Positions 1 to 8,507 of a stretch of 18,477 nt of DNA are shown piece after piece. The notes below the pieces were generated by a model, which saw only the letters and a list, made by a program, of their open reading frames with translations, ran no database searches and was not told the DNA's origin. Both the position numbers and the translations under genes were made by a program. The stretch comes from Firmicutes bacterium UBA5420 (lineage in GTDB: Bacteria; Bacillota; Limnochordia; Darwinibacteriales; Darwinibacteriaceae). Location: assembly GCA_002409455.1 (NCBI GenBank), contig DHNI01000026.1:1804-20280 (forward strand). Direction: 5' to 3'. Positions within the stretch are counted from its first letter, which is position 1; the number at the start of each line of letters is the position of its first letter.

Positions 1-1544
1 TGGCAGAGCTAAAAGAATATTGGCGACAAAAACTCGATATGTTCCAATGTAGTACTCCCCACGAAGGCCTAGATACCATGATCAATACCTGGACCCTCTA
101 TCAAGCCGAGACCTGTGTTGGGTGGTCGCGCTTTGCCTCCTTTATTGAGGTGGGGGGGCGTACGGGTCTAGGTTATCGCGATACGGCACAAGATATTATG
201 AGCGTCGTTCACACAAATCCACAAAAAGTCCGCCAGCGCATTGGTGAGCTCTTAAGGGCCCAGGTGCAGATGGGCTATGGACTGCATCTATTTGAGCCAG
301 AGCTCTTTGATCCCGATCGACCGGCTCCACCTGCATTTAAATCACCCACTGTGGTACCAGAGCCGCCCCTTTCAAGCCTTATCCACGGCTTAGAAGATAC
401 ATGCTCTGATGATCATCTCTGGCTCGTGCCCTCTGTCTGCGAGTATGTGAAAGAAACGGGGGATGTGAGCTTTTTCGAAGAGGTTTATCCCTTTGCAGAT
501 GGGGGTCAGGCGACGGTCTACGAGCACCTTAAGAGGGCACTGGACTTTTCTGCTGAACAAGTGGGCAAGACGGGCATATGTAAAGGGCTGCGGGCAGATT
601 GGAATGACTGCTTAAATTTAGGTGGCGGCGAAAGTGCCATGGTGTCTTTTCTACATTATTGGGCTTTGCGGGCATTTATTGAAGCTGCAACGTTTCTAGA
701 GCGAGAAGACGATGTAGACTATTATACGGACTTAGCCGAACGGGTTCGCTGGACCTGTGAAGAACATCTTTGGGATGGCCAGTGGTATCTTCGCGGTTTC
801 ACCAAGAACGGAGATGCGATTGGGAGTTGCCGTAATGAAGAGGGTAAAGTTCATCTAGAGTCTAACGCTTTGGCCGTTCTTTCAGGAGCTGCTTCAAAGG
901 AGCGAGGTCTAGCTTGCATGGATGCGGTCGATACGTATCTTTATTCCGATAAGGGTATTCATCTAGTCTGGCCAGCCTACACCAAGCCCGATGATGATGT
1001 AGGTTTTGTTACCAGGGTTTATCCTGGGATCAAAGAAAACGCGTCCATCTTCAGCCATCCCAATCCTTGGGCCATCATTGCAGAATGCAATCTGGGCAGG
1101 GGAAGTCGGGCTATGAAGTTTTATGATGCTCTTTTACCCTACAACCAAAATGATCAGATTGAGATCAGGCAGGCCGAACCATACTCCTACTGCCAGTTTG
1201 TGATGGGCCGGGATCATAGCGCCCATGGGCGGGCGCGGCATCCTTGGCTAACGGGAAGTGGTGGCTGGTCTTATACGGCAGCAACCCAAGGGATCTTGGG
1301 TATTCGCCTTGCCTTTGATGGACTTATTATCGATCCTTGCATACCAGCCCAGTGGGATGATTTTCAAGTGACACGTAGATGGCGGGGGGCCACATACAAC
1401 ATTACAGTCAGAAACCCCGATGGAGTTGAGAAGGGTGTTAAGATGATGACACTCAACGGAACAGCTCTTGTAGGCCCCATTCCTCCACAAGAGGCAGGGA
1501 CCGTTCATCGAGTGGTGGTGACTTTGGGTAAGGGAGATGTGTAA
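1..1544 (+). CDS. chbP: GH94 N,N'-diacetylchitobiose phosphorylase-like, C-terminal part (5' truncated by window edge)
   Basis: The reading frame is open from base 3, upstream of the first ATG at base 39, so the true start lies outside the window. About 513 C-terminal residues of a family of about 800 are visible. The protein matches the (alpha/alpha)6-barrel of GH94 phosphorylases. The stretch RADWNDCLNLGGGES holds the WND motif that carries the general-acid Asp (the WND Asp codon is 606-608). HPWLTGSGGW and the SYTAATQGILGI segment belong to the barrel and are followed by the C-terminal beta-sandwich. GH94 enzymes split a disaccharide with inorganic phosphate; the chitobiose enzymes give GlcNAc-1-phosphate plus GlcNAc. 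The directly coupled GH20 gene favours chitobiose over cellobiose. No export signal can be judged because the N-terminus is missing. Family assignment is firm; the substrate is inferred from motif wording and neighbour. Confidence 0.85.
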   Translation, partial: AELKEYWRQKLDMFQCSTPHEGLDTMINTWTLYQAETCVGWSRFASFIEVGGRTGLGYRDTAQDIMSVVHTNPQKVRQRIGELLRAQVQMGYGLHLFEPELFDPDRPAPPAFKSPTVVPEPPLSSLIHGLEDTCSDDHLWLVPSVCEYVKETGDVSFFEEVYPFADGGQATVYEHLKRALDFSAEQVGKTGICKGLRADWNDCLNLGGGESAMVSFLHYWALRAFIEAATFLEREDDVDYYTDLAERVRWTCEEHLWDGQWYLRGFTKNGDAIGSCRNEEGKVHLESNALAVLSGAASKERGLACMDAVDTYLYSDKGIHLVWPAYTKPDDDVGFVTRVYPGIKENASIFSHPNPWAIIAECNLGRGSRAMKFYDALLPYNQNDQIEIRQAEPYSYCQFVMGRDHSAHGRARHPWLTGSGGWSYTAATQGILGIRLAFDGLIIDPCIPAQWDDFQVTRRWRGATYNITVRNPDGVEKGVKMMTLNGTALVGPIPPQEAGTVHRVVVTLGKGDV

Positions 1545-3469
1545 TGATGAATCCATTTGACGCTTTGATGCCAAAACCAGTTCGTATGAATCCAAAACCC
1601 GGTGGTTTGAAGATTGCTGCCGGTTTTTCCTTGCGAATTGAGGGTGGGGCAGGCGTAAAAGTGGCCAAGGCTGCCCTACGTTTTCAGAAGCGCCTGGCCG
1701 ATAAGACAGGGTTATTCCTAGAAATGGGTGGGCCTTTAGAATGCTCGTTGGTCATGCAATACAAGCGCGAAGGAGAGCTTGTACTCGGAGAGAAAGAGGG
1801 CTATACCCTTAATGTCACATCCCAGCAGGCCGTTCTCAGTGCAGAAACTGATTTAGGTATCCTAAGGGGCCTAGAAACCCTGCTGCAACTTGTGTGTGTC
1901 GATCAGGAGGGCTACTATATTCCCGCTGTAGAAATTAGCGATGAGCCTCGCTTTCCCTGGCGCGGGCTGATGATCGATTCTGCTCGGCGATTTCAACCTA
2001 TGGATGTTTTAAAGCGCAACCTAGATGGAATGGCAGCGGTGAAATTGAATGTATTTCACTGGCACCTAACGGACGACCAGGGATTTCGCGTTGAAAGCAA
2101 GGTGTTTCCCCGCCTGCACGAGATGGGATCCAACGGGGAGTATTATACCCAAGAGCAGATTCGGGAAATTGTGGCTTATGCAGCTGAACGCGGCATTCGC
2201 GTGATTCCCGAATTCGATGTCCCCGGCCATGCAGCGAGTTGGGTAATCGGATATCCTGAACTAGCGAGCGCTCCGGGCCCCTTCTTGCGCGAAATAAACC
2301 TTGGTATTTTAGATACGGTCTTAGACCCCATAAAGGAGTCCACCTATCTTTTCTTAGAAGAGTTTTTTGCCGAAATGGCTACACTTTTCCCTGACGAATA
2401 CTTACATATAGGGGGAGATGAGAACAATGGCAAGCAATGGCTTGCTAATCCCAGAATTACACAATTTATGGAAGAGCATGACTTCAAAACGATCTTGGAT
2501 CTACAATGCCACTTCAACAAGAAGCTGCTAGACATTTTAACCAAACTGGGCAAGAAGATGATCGGATGGGATGAGATTCTCACCCCCGAACTTCCGCCCA
2601 CAGCAGTGATCCAATCGTGGCGTGGTCGAGAGAGTCTTGTTCAAGGGGCCAAACAAGGCCATAGGGTTATCCTTTCGGCTGGCTACTACATCGATCTTTG
2701 TCAGCCAGCTGAGTATCATTATAAAAACGACCCTTTGCCGGCAGATATGGAGCTAACCGAGGAGGAGAGCAAGTACATCTTAGGTGGAGAAGCCACGATG
2801 TGGAGTGAGCTTGTGAGCCCCGAGACCATTGATTCTAGAATATGGCCTAGAACGGCAGCCATTGCCGAACGGCTATGGTCGCGACGCGAAGACTGCAAAG
2901 TTGAAGGCCTCCACGAGCGGCTCGATATCCTTAGCCTGGGACTGGAAGATTTGGGTCTCACCCATGAGAAAAACTATCCGCAGATGCTCAGAAGGCTTGT
3001 AGGTGGTGCACATATCGCGCCTTTACAGAACTTGCTTGATCTTTGCGAACCTGTGCAGGGTTATGAACGGGTAACGCAGCGCAAGCACACCGCGGTTTCT
3101 CCTTTGACTAGGGCAGTAGACGCTGCTAGACCCGATGCCAGAGGTGCTAGGGAGTTTCGCGATTTGGTCGCACTCTACCACGGAGAGAGCGAGGTACGCA
3201 CCAGACTCCAAGAAAAGTTGCGCATGTGGGCGTGTAATCACGAGAAGTTAGCGCCCATCATAGAGCGTTCGCCCATTTTACGTGAAGTGAATACACTCTC
3301 CCTTGACCTTACTAAGGTGGCCACCATCGCTTTGGAAGTCCTAGAATCACCGGCCAAGAAACTCAATGAACAAGAAAAAGCGGCCTTAGAGGAAGCCAAA
3401 AAGCCGCGGGGACAACTGCAATTGATGATTGTATCTGCCATTGAAGAATTGGTAACCAAGAACCACTAA
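1544..3469 (+). CDS. GH20 beta-N-acetylhexosaminidase (cytoplasmic)
   Basis: Predicted to remove terminal GlcNAc from chito-oligosaccharides. A GH20b-type N-terminal domain (about residues 1-125) precedes the TIM barrel (about 130-450), with WRGLMIDSARR, NVFHWHLTDDQGFR, IPEFDVPGHA and LHIGGDE. The catalytic Asp-Glu pair is D292-E293 (codons at 2417 and 2420). In GH20 enzymes the Asp assists the substrate's acetamido group and the Glu is the acid/base. A helical extension of about 190 residues follows. No signal peptide is visible, so it should act in the cytoplasm on imported oligomers alongside the GH94 phosphorylase. The ATG at 1544 shares one base with the upstream TAA, and AGGGAG lies 7-8 bases before it, indicating translational coupling. 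Its stop overlaps the convergent exonuclease gene by four bases. Confidence 0.93.
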   Translation: MMNPFDALMPKPVRMNPKPGGLKIAAGFSLRIEGGAGVKVAKAALRFQKRLADKTGLFLEMGGPLECSLVMQYKREGELVLGEKEGYTLNVTSQQAVLSAETDLGILRGLETLLQLVCVDQEGYYIPAVEISDEPRFPWRGLMIDSARRFQPMDVLKRNLDGMAAVKLNVFHWHLTDDQGFRVESKVFPRLHEMGSNGEYYTQEQIREIVAYAAERGIRVIPEFDVPGHAASWVIGYPELASAPGPFLREINLGILDTVLDPIKESTYLFLEEFFAEMATLFPDEYLHIGGDENNGKQWLANPRITQFMEEHDFKTILDLQCHFNKKLLDILTKLGKKMIGWDEILTPELPPTAVIQSWRGRESLVQGAKQGHRVILSAGYYIDLCQPAEYHYKNDPLPADMELTEEESKYILGGEATMWSELVSPETIDSRIWPRTAAIAERLWSRREDCKVEGLHERLDILSLGLEDLGLTHEKNYPQMLRRLVGGAHIAPLQNLLDLCEPVQGYERVTQRKHTAVSPLTRAVDAARPDARGAREFRDLVALYHGESEVRTRLQEKLRMWACNHEKLAPIIERSPILREVNTLSLDLTKVATIALEVLESPAKKLNEQEKAALEEAKKPRGQLQLMIVSAIEELVTKNH

Positions 3470-4314
3470 CAGACTTGAGGGATGGAAGCTCTGATCCCCA
3501 TGGAATCAAGGGTCTGGCGTACTTGCCTTTCATCGAAGGCTAGACGCCCAGCCTTCCAGCAGCAAAAGGTCGGTACGTCCCGCTCGATCGTTGCCAGGTG
3601 CCTGTAGAGTAGGGCATCTTCTTGACCTTCCAGTAGGTTCTTTCCGGCCTTTCCTGGCAAGAGGTGGGCGTTTTCGATCACACCGTCGAGGGAATCATAG
3701 ATGCCAAGCCAACGCTTGGCCGTCTTGGGCCCCACTAGGGGAATTCCAGGGATGTTGTCGCTGGCATCGCCCATTAGAGCTTTAAGATCAGGCACGCGCT
3801 TTGGGGGCACCCCCATTTCATGGGCCACAAGCTCTGGTGTGAAGACTTTGTTGGCCCTACTGTTCGGCGAGATCACTGTCACATCTGTGGAGACCAGCTG
3901 TAGGGCATCATGGTCGGTGGTGACAATAAAACAATGGGTATCACTAGGGGCGTGTTTTGAGATTGTGCCGATCACGTCATCGGCTTCGTATCCCTCAAGT
4001 TTTACTAAGGGAGCGCCCAAGCAGTGTACGATGTCCTCGATAAGTGGGATTTGACTTTTTAGTTCGTCTGGCATCGGGGGTCTTTGACCTTTATAATCGG
4101 GAAAAAGCTCATGGCGAAATGTGGGGCTCGGATGATCTGAAGCCACAAATACGTAATCTGGACGAAATTGTTCCATCAGTCCGGTAACGGTATTGTAAAA
4201 GCCAAGGACGGCATTGATGGCTTGTCCATCTTGCCTCTTAATAGTTGTTGGTAATCCGAAAAAAGAACGATATACTAAAGAGAAACAGTCAAGGATCAGG
4301 CAAGTTTTAGACAA
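3466..4314 (-). CDS. Stand-alone 5'-3' exonuclease / flap-endonuclease-like protein
   Basis: A 282-residue protein corresponding to the 5'-nuclease domain of DNA polymerase I without the polymerase. It should cleave 5' ends or flaps of DNA in replication, Okazaki-fragment processing or repair. Acidic metal-site motifs are visible in order: LILDCFSLVYR near the N-terminus, the arch motif TFRHELFPDYKGQRPPMP, GYEADDVIG, VTTDHDALQL and the helix-three-turn-helix region LMGDASDNIPGIPLVGPKTA. The usual TGDKD appears as TTDHD, with both aspartates kept. The start is a TTG at 4314, chosen because AAGGAG (minus strand, 4322-4327) sits 7 bases upstream. A TGCTATAAT extended -10 lies at 4346-4354. The gene converges on GH20 and overlaps it by four bases. 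A full polA elsewhere in the genome is expected but not visible here. Confidence 0.92.
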   Translation of the reverse strand: MSKTCLILDCFSLVYRSFFGLPTTIKRQDGQAINAVLGFYNTVTGLMEQFRPDYVFVASDHPSPTFRHELFPDYKGQRPPMPDELKSQIPLIEDIVHCLGAPLVKLEGYEADDVIGTISKHAPSDTHCFIVTTDHDALQLVSTDVTVISPNSRANKVFTPELVAHEMGVPPKRVPDLKALMGDASDNIPGIPLVGPKTAKRWLGIYDSLDGVIENAHLLPGKAGKNLLEGQEDALLYRHLATIERDVPTFCCWKAGRLAFDERQVRQTLDSMGIRASIPQVC

Positions 4315-4345
4315 CGATCAAACTCCTTCGCGTAGCAATGCATCT

Positions 4346-4354
4346 ATTATAGCA
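4346..4354 (-). promoter_or_regulatory. Extended -10 promoter for the exonuclease gene
   Basis: On the minus strand the sequence reads TGC-TATAAT, a perfect sigma-A -10 hexamer with the TGn extension. It lies about 32 bases upstream of the TTG start and just upstream of the AAGGAG site. A possible weak -35 (TTGTCC) is spaced 19 bases away, which is long. The extended -10 may suffice without it. Confidence 0.55.
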
Positions 4355-4393
4355 TATTTGACCCTTGAGGGGACAAGGAAAGGAGAGTACTCT

Positions 4394-4801
4394 ATGCAAA
4401 CTGCGGTTGAAAGGGCGTTGGAATTGAAGAATATTGCGGTGGTGGGGCTCAGTAAAGATCCCGCCAAGGCTGCACATAGTGTTCCACGGTATCTTCAGAA
4501 CCATGGTTACAAGATCTATCCTGTTAATCCGTTCGGAGGCGAGGAGCTTCTTGGAGAAAGGGTGTACCATCAGGCAAGCGAGGTGGAAGGAAGCGTAGAT
4601 CTGGTTGTGATCTTTAGGCCATCTGCCGAGGTGTTGCCCGTTGTTGAAGATGTCCTGAAACGTGATGATCTGAAGGGCATTTGGCTACAGGAGGGAATTA
4701 CTAGCCCTGAGGCGGAGCTTCTTGCAGGTGAGAGAGGGCTGATCTTTGTACAGGATAAGTGTATGTTTAAAGAACATCGCAGATGGGCCCGCAAACGCTA
4801 G
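4394..4801 (+). CDS. CoA-binding domain protein (YccU family)
   Basis: A 135-residue single Rossmann-fold domain of the CoA_binding_2/YccU type. Visible landmarks are IAVVGLSKDPAKAAHSVPRYL (nucleotide-binding loop, residues about 13-33), YKIYPVNP, the segment VDLVVIFRPSAEVLPVVE, GIWLQEGI and the C-terminal DKCMFKEHRR, which matches the family's usual C(x)2-(x)xEH ending. Family members bind CoA or acyl-CoA; the physiological role is unsettled. The open frame extends to 4214, but the ATG at 4394 is the proper start because AAAGGAGAG ends 6 bases before it and homology begins there. It heads a five-gene run; the M20 amidohydrolase starts 10 bases downstream. The 79-base gap to the divergent exonuclease gene should contain its promoter, but I saw no convincing plus-strand -35/-10 pair. 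Confidence 0.9.
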   Translation: MQTAVERALELKNIAVVGLSKDPAKAAHSVPRYLQNHGYKIYPVNPFGGEELLGERVYHQASEVEGSVDLVVIFRPSAEVLPVVEDVLKRDDLKGIWLQEGITSPEAELLAGERGLIFVQDKCMFKEHRRWARKR

Positions 4802-4811
4802 AGGTGATGGA

Positions 4812-5981
4812 GTGAATTGGAAGGGACAGATTAGTGCGGAAATCAATGCGAATCGTGCCGCGTTGGAGCAGTTGGCTCTAACGATTGGAGAAAACCCAGA
4901 ACTAGGTTTTGAAGAAGTAAAGGCAGTCAGCCTTTTGACGAGCATTCTGCAAGAAGCGGGATTTGCGGTCACACGGGGCATAGCCGGGTTAGACACCGCT
5001 TTTAGTGCGGTGCTCGGCAAGGGGCAGCCTAATATAGCCTTGCTCTGCGAATATGATGCCTTGCCAGAACTAGGCCATGCTTGTGGTCATAACCTCATCG
5101 GAGCGGCCAGTGTAGGCGCCGCCCTGGGGCTTGCTCCATTTATGGACAAATTAGGAGGAACGATCACTGTCTTGGGAACTCCCGCTGAAGAAACGGGAAG
5201 TGGCAAGGTAATCCTGGTAAGAGCTGGCTTCTTTGACCAGATCGATGCGGCCATGATGTTTCATCCTTCCTCGGAAAACCTACTAATGGCAACCAGTAAT
5301 GCTTTGGATGCTTACGAATTTGAGTTTGTTGGCAAGGCAGCCCATGCCGCGGATTGCCCTGAGGAAGGTATTAATGCTCTCGACGGGGTCATTGCTCTCT
5401 TTAACGGAGTTAACGCCCTGAGGGAACATCTCCCTGATGGCGTACGTATTCATGGAATTATCTCCGAAGGAGGAACAGCGGCTAATATCGTGCCCGCACG
5501 GGCTGTAGCTCGCTTCTACATTCGCGCTCCTAGGCGGCAGCTGCTAGGTGGCATCACTGCCAAGGTCTTAAACGTGGCGCAGGGGGCTGCCATGATCACA
5601 CGGACGCAGGTAGAGTGGAATGAATTTGAGTTAGGGACTGACAACATGCTGCCCTGCCATCCACTGGCCTTAGCTTTTGGAGCTAACTTGCAGAGACTTA
5701 AAGTAACAGATATCGCGGAATTTGCCGAGGGGAGGGGCTCCTCTGATATGGGCAATGTCTCTCGCGTGGTTCCGGCCATACATCCCTATTTGAGTATTGG
5801 CGATGGGTTGGTTGCCCATACGCCAGAGTTTGCCAAGGCCAGCGTAAGTGAAAAAGGATTGCAGGTAGCTATCACGGCGGCAGAGGCTCTCGCTTATACG
5901 GTCGTTGATGTGCTAACCAGTCCGTTGCTGCTTAAAACCATGCGGGAAGAGTACATTCGGCAGAAGGAGTCTGGTCTATAA
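4812..5981 (+). CDS. M20D-family amidohydrolase / aminoacylase-like peptidase
   Basis: A 389-residue di-metal hydrolase of peptidase family M20, closest in wording to the PM20D2/AbgB-like branch that cleaves N-acyl-amino acids or small amide-linked dipeptides. Metal-site and catalytic motifs include LCEYDALPELGHACGHN, the GTPAEETGSGK loop with the paired Glu, MMFHPSSEN, the dimerisation lid starting at KAAHAADCPEEG, and a C-terminal block with SSDMGNVS and VAHTPEFAKAS. The open frame reaches back to 4746, but that start overlaps the previous gene and adds sequence unlike the family. The GTG at 4812 has GAGGTG at 4801-4806 and is preferred. No signal peptide is seen, so it is cytoplasmic. Its stop shares one base with the next ATG. 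The true substrate cannot be read from sequence. Confidence 0.88.
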   Translation: MNWKGQISAEINANRAALEQLALTIGENPELGFEEVKAVSLLTSILQEAGFAVTRGIAGLDTAFSAVLGKGQPNIALLCEYDALPELGHACGHNLIGAASVGAALGLAPFMDKLGGTITVLGTPAEETGSGKVILVRAGFFDQIDAAMMFHPSSENLLMATSNALDAYEFEFVGKAAHAADCPEEGINALDGVIALFNGVNALREHLPDGVRIHGIISEGGTAANIVPARAVARFYIRAPRRQLLGGITAKVLNVAQGAAMITRTQVEWNEFELGTDNMLPCHPLALAFGANLQRLKVTDIAEFAEGRGSSDMGNVSRVVPAIHPYLSIGDGLVAHTPEFAKASVSEKGLQVAITAAEALAYTVVDVLTSPLLLKTMREEYIRQKESGL

Positions 5982-7453
5982 TGAGGCGTGGTCTGTCTTT
6001 TGTTGGCGCGATACTCATCATCCTCCTGTGCACTGTCGACGTCACCTGTGGCTACGACGGTTCTTTGGTACTGCCTGCTGATAAGATTTTGCGTATATCC
6101 CAAACATTCGTAGAATTTGAACACCACGGATTCTTGCCCATCAGCGAGAATGTGGAGGTGTTTCAGCACTGGGAGGGTGAGCTTCATAGCCTCCCCCTTG
6201 CCGCGGTAAAGGTGGGCTTTGAAGAGGTAGTGGCTAGCATGTCCCAAGAGGAGGTTATACGTTTTGATGTCTATGATCCCCTTTATATTCGCACCATGCG
6301 CATTGCGATTAGCACGGATCAATTTGCAGCGCTTGAACACAAAGAGCTCATGCTCAGCCCCACTTCTAGGCTCTATGTGGAGGAAAAGGGTACAGGGAGG
6401 GGATTCCAGGTAGACGCAGGTGAGGAGGCAGTCATCTTTGTCGAAGATGGTAGGCTACATGCTTCTGATGGACGAGGCAGCATCTGGGAGTTTGATCAAC
6501 GCTTACACATTTGGTCTGACCCAGAAGGACTTATTCAGATCAACTCCTTTAAGCGGGGTACCGGTACGAGGTTTTTTCCTCGCTATCGGGGTCGCTTTGA
6601 GCTTACGGTAGTAGATGGCAATCGCTTCTTAGTCATTAATGAGGTGAATCTAGAGGATTATCTTTATCAGGTGGTTCCAAGCGAGATGCCGATCAGCTGG
6701 CCTCTAGAAGCCCTTAAGGCTCAAGCGGTGGCGGCTAGAACCTATGCCGTTGCCCAGGCCATATACTCTCGGCAGGGCCATTTGGGTTTTCACGTGGCTG
6801 ATAGCACCAACTCTCAGGTGTATAATAATCAGCCAGAAGCAGCGAGCACAACTCGGGCCATTGCTGAAACCGCGGGCCAGATTCTAGCCCAACCCGATGG
6901 CACCATTCATTCTACGTATTTCTACTCTACATCCCCTGGAACAATTCTCACAGATTTGAATACTTGGAAAGATACTTCAGGCCTGGCTCTCGAGGGTAAC
7001 TCTCCCTGGTTCCGTTGGAAGTGTACCTTTACTAGGGCGGAGCTCTCAAGTCTGTTCGGCCTCGGAGAGATTTCTAGTTTGCAGGTGGAGGAAAGGGATG
7101 AGCTTGGTAGGGTTATTACCCTTATCGTGTCGGGTACGGGAGGGGAAGAATCCATCGAAGGCGAACTGAACATCAGGCGCGCTTTGCAGCCCTCTACTTT
7201 AGGAAGGGTGAACGACAGTCTAGGGCCCCAAACCTTGTTGCCCAGCACGCTTTTTTTTATTGAGCATACAGGCGACGCAGGAGGGCGGCTTGAATCGGTC
7301 ACCATCTATGGTGGCGGAAGTGGCCATAATTTAGGAATGAGTCAATGGGGAGCCAAGGGTATGGCCGAAGCGGGATGCGATTATTTGAGCATCCTCGGTA
7401 AATACTATGCCAAGGCACACTTGATTACGCATTCCGAACAACTGAGGTATTAG
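5981..7453 (+). CDS. SpoIID/LytB-domain protein, exported
   Basis: A 490-residue protein with an N-terminal hydrophobic signal sequence (about residues 1-24, MRRG followed by an I/L-rich core). An N-terminal region without recognised motifs follows, then a SpoIID domain (about 205-485). The domain shows FELTVVDGNRFLVINEV, NLEDYLYQVVPSEMP, LKAQAVAARTYA, a region ending GGGSGHNLGMSQWGAKGMA and a final YLSILGKYY. The Glu of PSEMP (E235, codon 6683) aligns with the catalytic Glu of SpoIID lytic transglycosylases, which cut denuded peptidoglycan glycan strands during engulfment. Non-sporulation LytB-type homologues also exist, so sporulation need not be implied. ATG 5981 overlaps the amidohydrolase stop by one base, with AAGGAG about 11 bases upstream. 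Confidence 0.9.
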   Translation: MRRGLSFVGAILIILLCTVDVTCGYDGSLVLPADKILRISQTFVEFEHHGFLPISENVEVFQHWEGELHSLPLAAVKVGFEEVVASMSQEEVIRFDVYDPLYIRTMRIAISTDQFAALEHKELMLSPTSRLYVEEKGTGRGFQVDAGEEAVIFVEDGRLHASDGRGSIWEFDQRLHIWSDPEGLIQINSFKRGTGTRFFPRYRGRFELTVVDGNRFLVINEVNLEDYLYQVVPSEMPISWPLEALKAQAVAARTYAVAQAIYSRQGHLGFHVADSTNSQVYNNQPEAASTTRAIAETAGQILAQPDGTIHSTYFYSTSPGTILTDLNTWKDTSGLALEGNSPWFRWKCTFTRAELSSLFGLGEISSLQVEERDELGRVITLIVSGTGGEESIEGELNIRRALQPSTLGRVNDSLGPQTLLPSTLFFIEHTGDAGGRLESVTIYGGGSGHNLGMSQWGAKGMAEAGCDYLSILGKYYAKAHLITHSEQLRY

Positions 7454-7457
7454 GAAT

Positions 7458-8483
7458 ATGGACAAACCGGAGAAATTCTCATGGCGTATCCCCTGGAAGG
7501 GGATTGCTCTAACCTTTGTGGTAAGCATGTCGGCTTTGGTGATTGTTGTTTGGAGAATGGCAAACCCCCTCCATGTCTTGCAGGGGCTGGCCGAATATCC
7601 TCTCCTCTATTTTTTTGGTGCTCTGTTTTTTGTGTTGGCGGCTTGGATCGTGGACGGGCAGCGCATTGGAATGCTGGCTAGGGCGATGGGGCATTCTGTT
7701 CCTTGGTGGCAACTGGCTCTTACGCTGGGGGCTGCGAATTTCTTAACGCTCGTAACCCCGTTTGCAGGGGGTGGTGGGGCTTTGGTTATCTATTTCCTCT
7801 ATCGTCGCGGCCTGAAGGGTTCTACTGCAACAGCTATTGTGGTAGGCGGGGGATTAGCGGGGCAACTCAGCCTAGCATGTCTTGGTCTTTTTGTCTTTTC
7901 TACCTTAATCAACGTGCCCCCCGACCTGGCTAGCTATTTTAACGCGGTGCGCATCGGTGCCGTACTGTATATTGTGGTCTTATTGGCGTTGTTGCTCCTG
8001 ATTGTGCGGAGTCAGCGGTTTTTTCAATGGTTCTTCCGCAAAAAGGGCGGGTCTCGTCCAGCGGTGTGGCTTGAAGAGTTTCGCTCTACCATACACTTCA
8101 TTCTAGGTCAGAAGAGGGGCCATTTTCTAGCCTGTTTTGCCGTGGCCTTCTCATACTATGTAGTCTACTATACCAGCAGTTTTCTGTTGCTAACAGGCTT
8201 TGGTGTTTATAGCCCATGGCTTCGTTATGCCATCGCGGTTCTTTTTGGTGTGGCCCCTGTATTTTCTCCCATACCTGGGGGTGCCGGTGTTTCGGAGGGA
8301 ATTGCCTGGGTGGTTCTTGACGGTGTGTTGACCCCTGATTTACTTGGCACCTTTATTGTCCTGTGGCGAGCAGTTGTCTTTTATATCCCCATCTTATTAG
8401 GGGGCACTATTTTTGCCTCCATGGCAATGAAATGGGCCAGCACAGTAATATTACCTGAGGAAGCTGATCATACTAAAGAGTAG
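7458..8483 (+). CDS. YbhN/UPF0104-type membrane protein (LPG synthase TM, flippase-like domain)
   Basis: A 341-residue integral membrane protein of the family containing the flippase domain of MprF/AglD and YbhN. About eight hydrophobic segments are visible, beginning at residues about 15-32 and 48-65. Family features include the ANFLTLVTPFAGGGGALVIYFLYRRG segment (written here as positions about 93-119), the loop GVAPVFSPIPGGAGVSEG and a final helix pair. Homologues move or modify lipids (the MprF domain flips lysyl-phosphatidylglycerol), but the lipid for stand-alone members is mostly unknown. There is no catalytic aminoacyl-transferase domain. It begins four bases after the SpoIID gene with a weak ribosome site (GAGG about 10 bases upstream), suggesting co-transcription with that gene. 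Confidence 0.85.
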   Translation: MDKPEKFSWRIPWKGIALTFVVSMSALVIVVWRMANPLHVLQGLAEYPLLYFFGALFFVLAAWIVDGQRIGMLARAMGHSVPWWQLALTLGAANFLTLVTPFAGGGGALVIYFLYRRGLKGSTATAIVVGGGLAGQLSLACLGLFVFSTLINVPPDLASYFNAVRIGAVLYIVVLLALLLLIVRSQRFFQWFFRKKGGSRPAVWLEEFRSTIHFILGQKRGHFLACFAVAFSYYVVYYTSSFLLLTGFGVYSPWLRYAIAVLFGVAPVFSPIPGGAGVSEGIAWVVLDGVLTPDLLGTFIVLWRAVVFYIPILLGGTIFASMAMKWASTVILPEEADHTKE

Positions 8484-8507
8484 CACAGTTACCAAAGGGG
8501 GATATAG

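Noticed and set aside
3591..4054. Plus-strand open frames inside the exonuclease gene
   Set aside because: They lie opposite conserved 5'-nuclease motifs, have no ribosome sites and no recognisable product.
4746..4811. Upstream N-terminal extension of the M20D gene from ATG 4746
   Set aside because: It overlaps the CoA-binding gene by 56 bases, has no ribosome site, and the GTG at 4812 is well supported.
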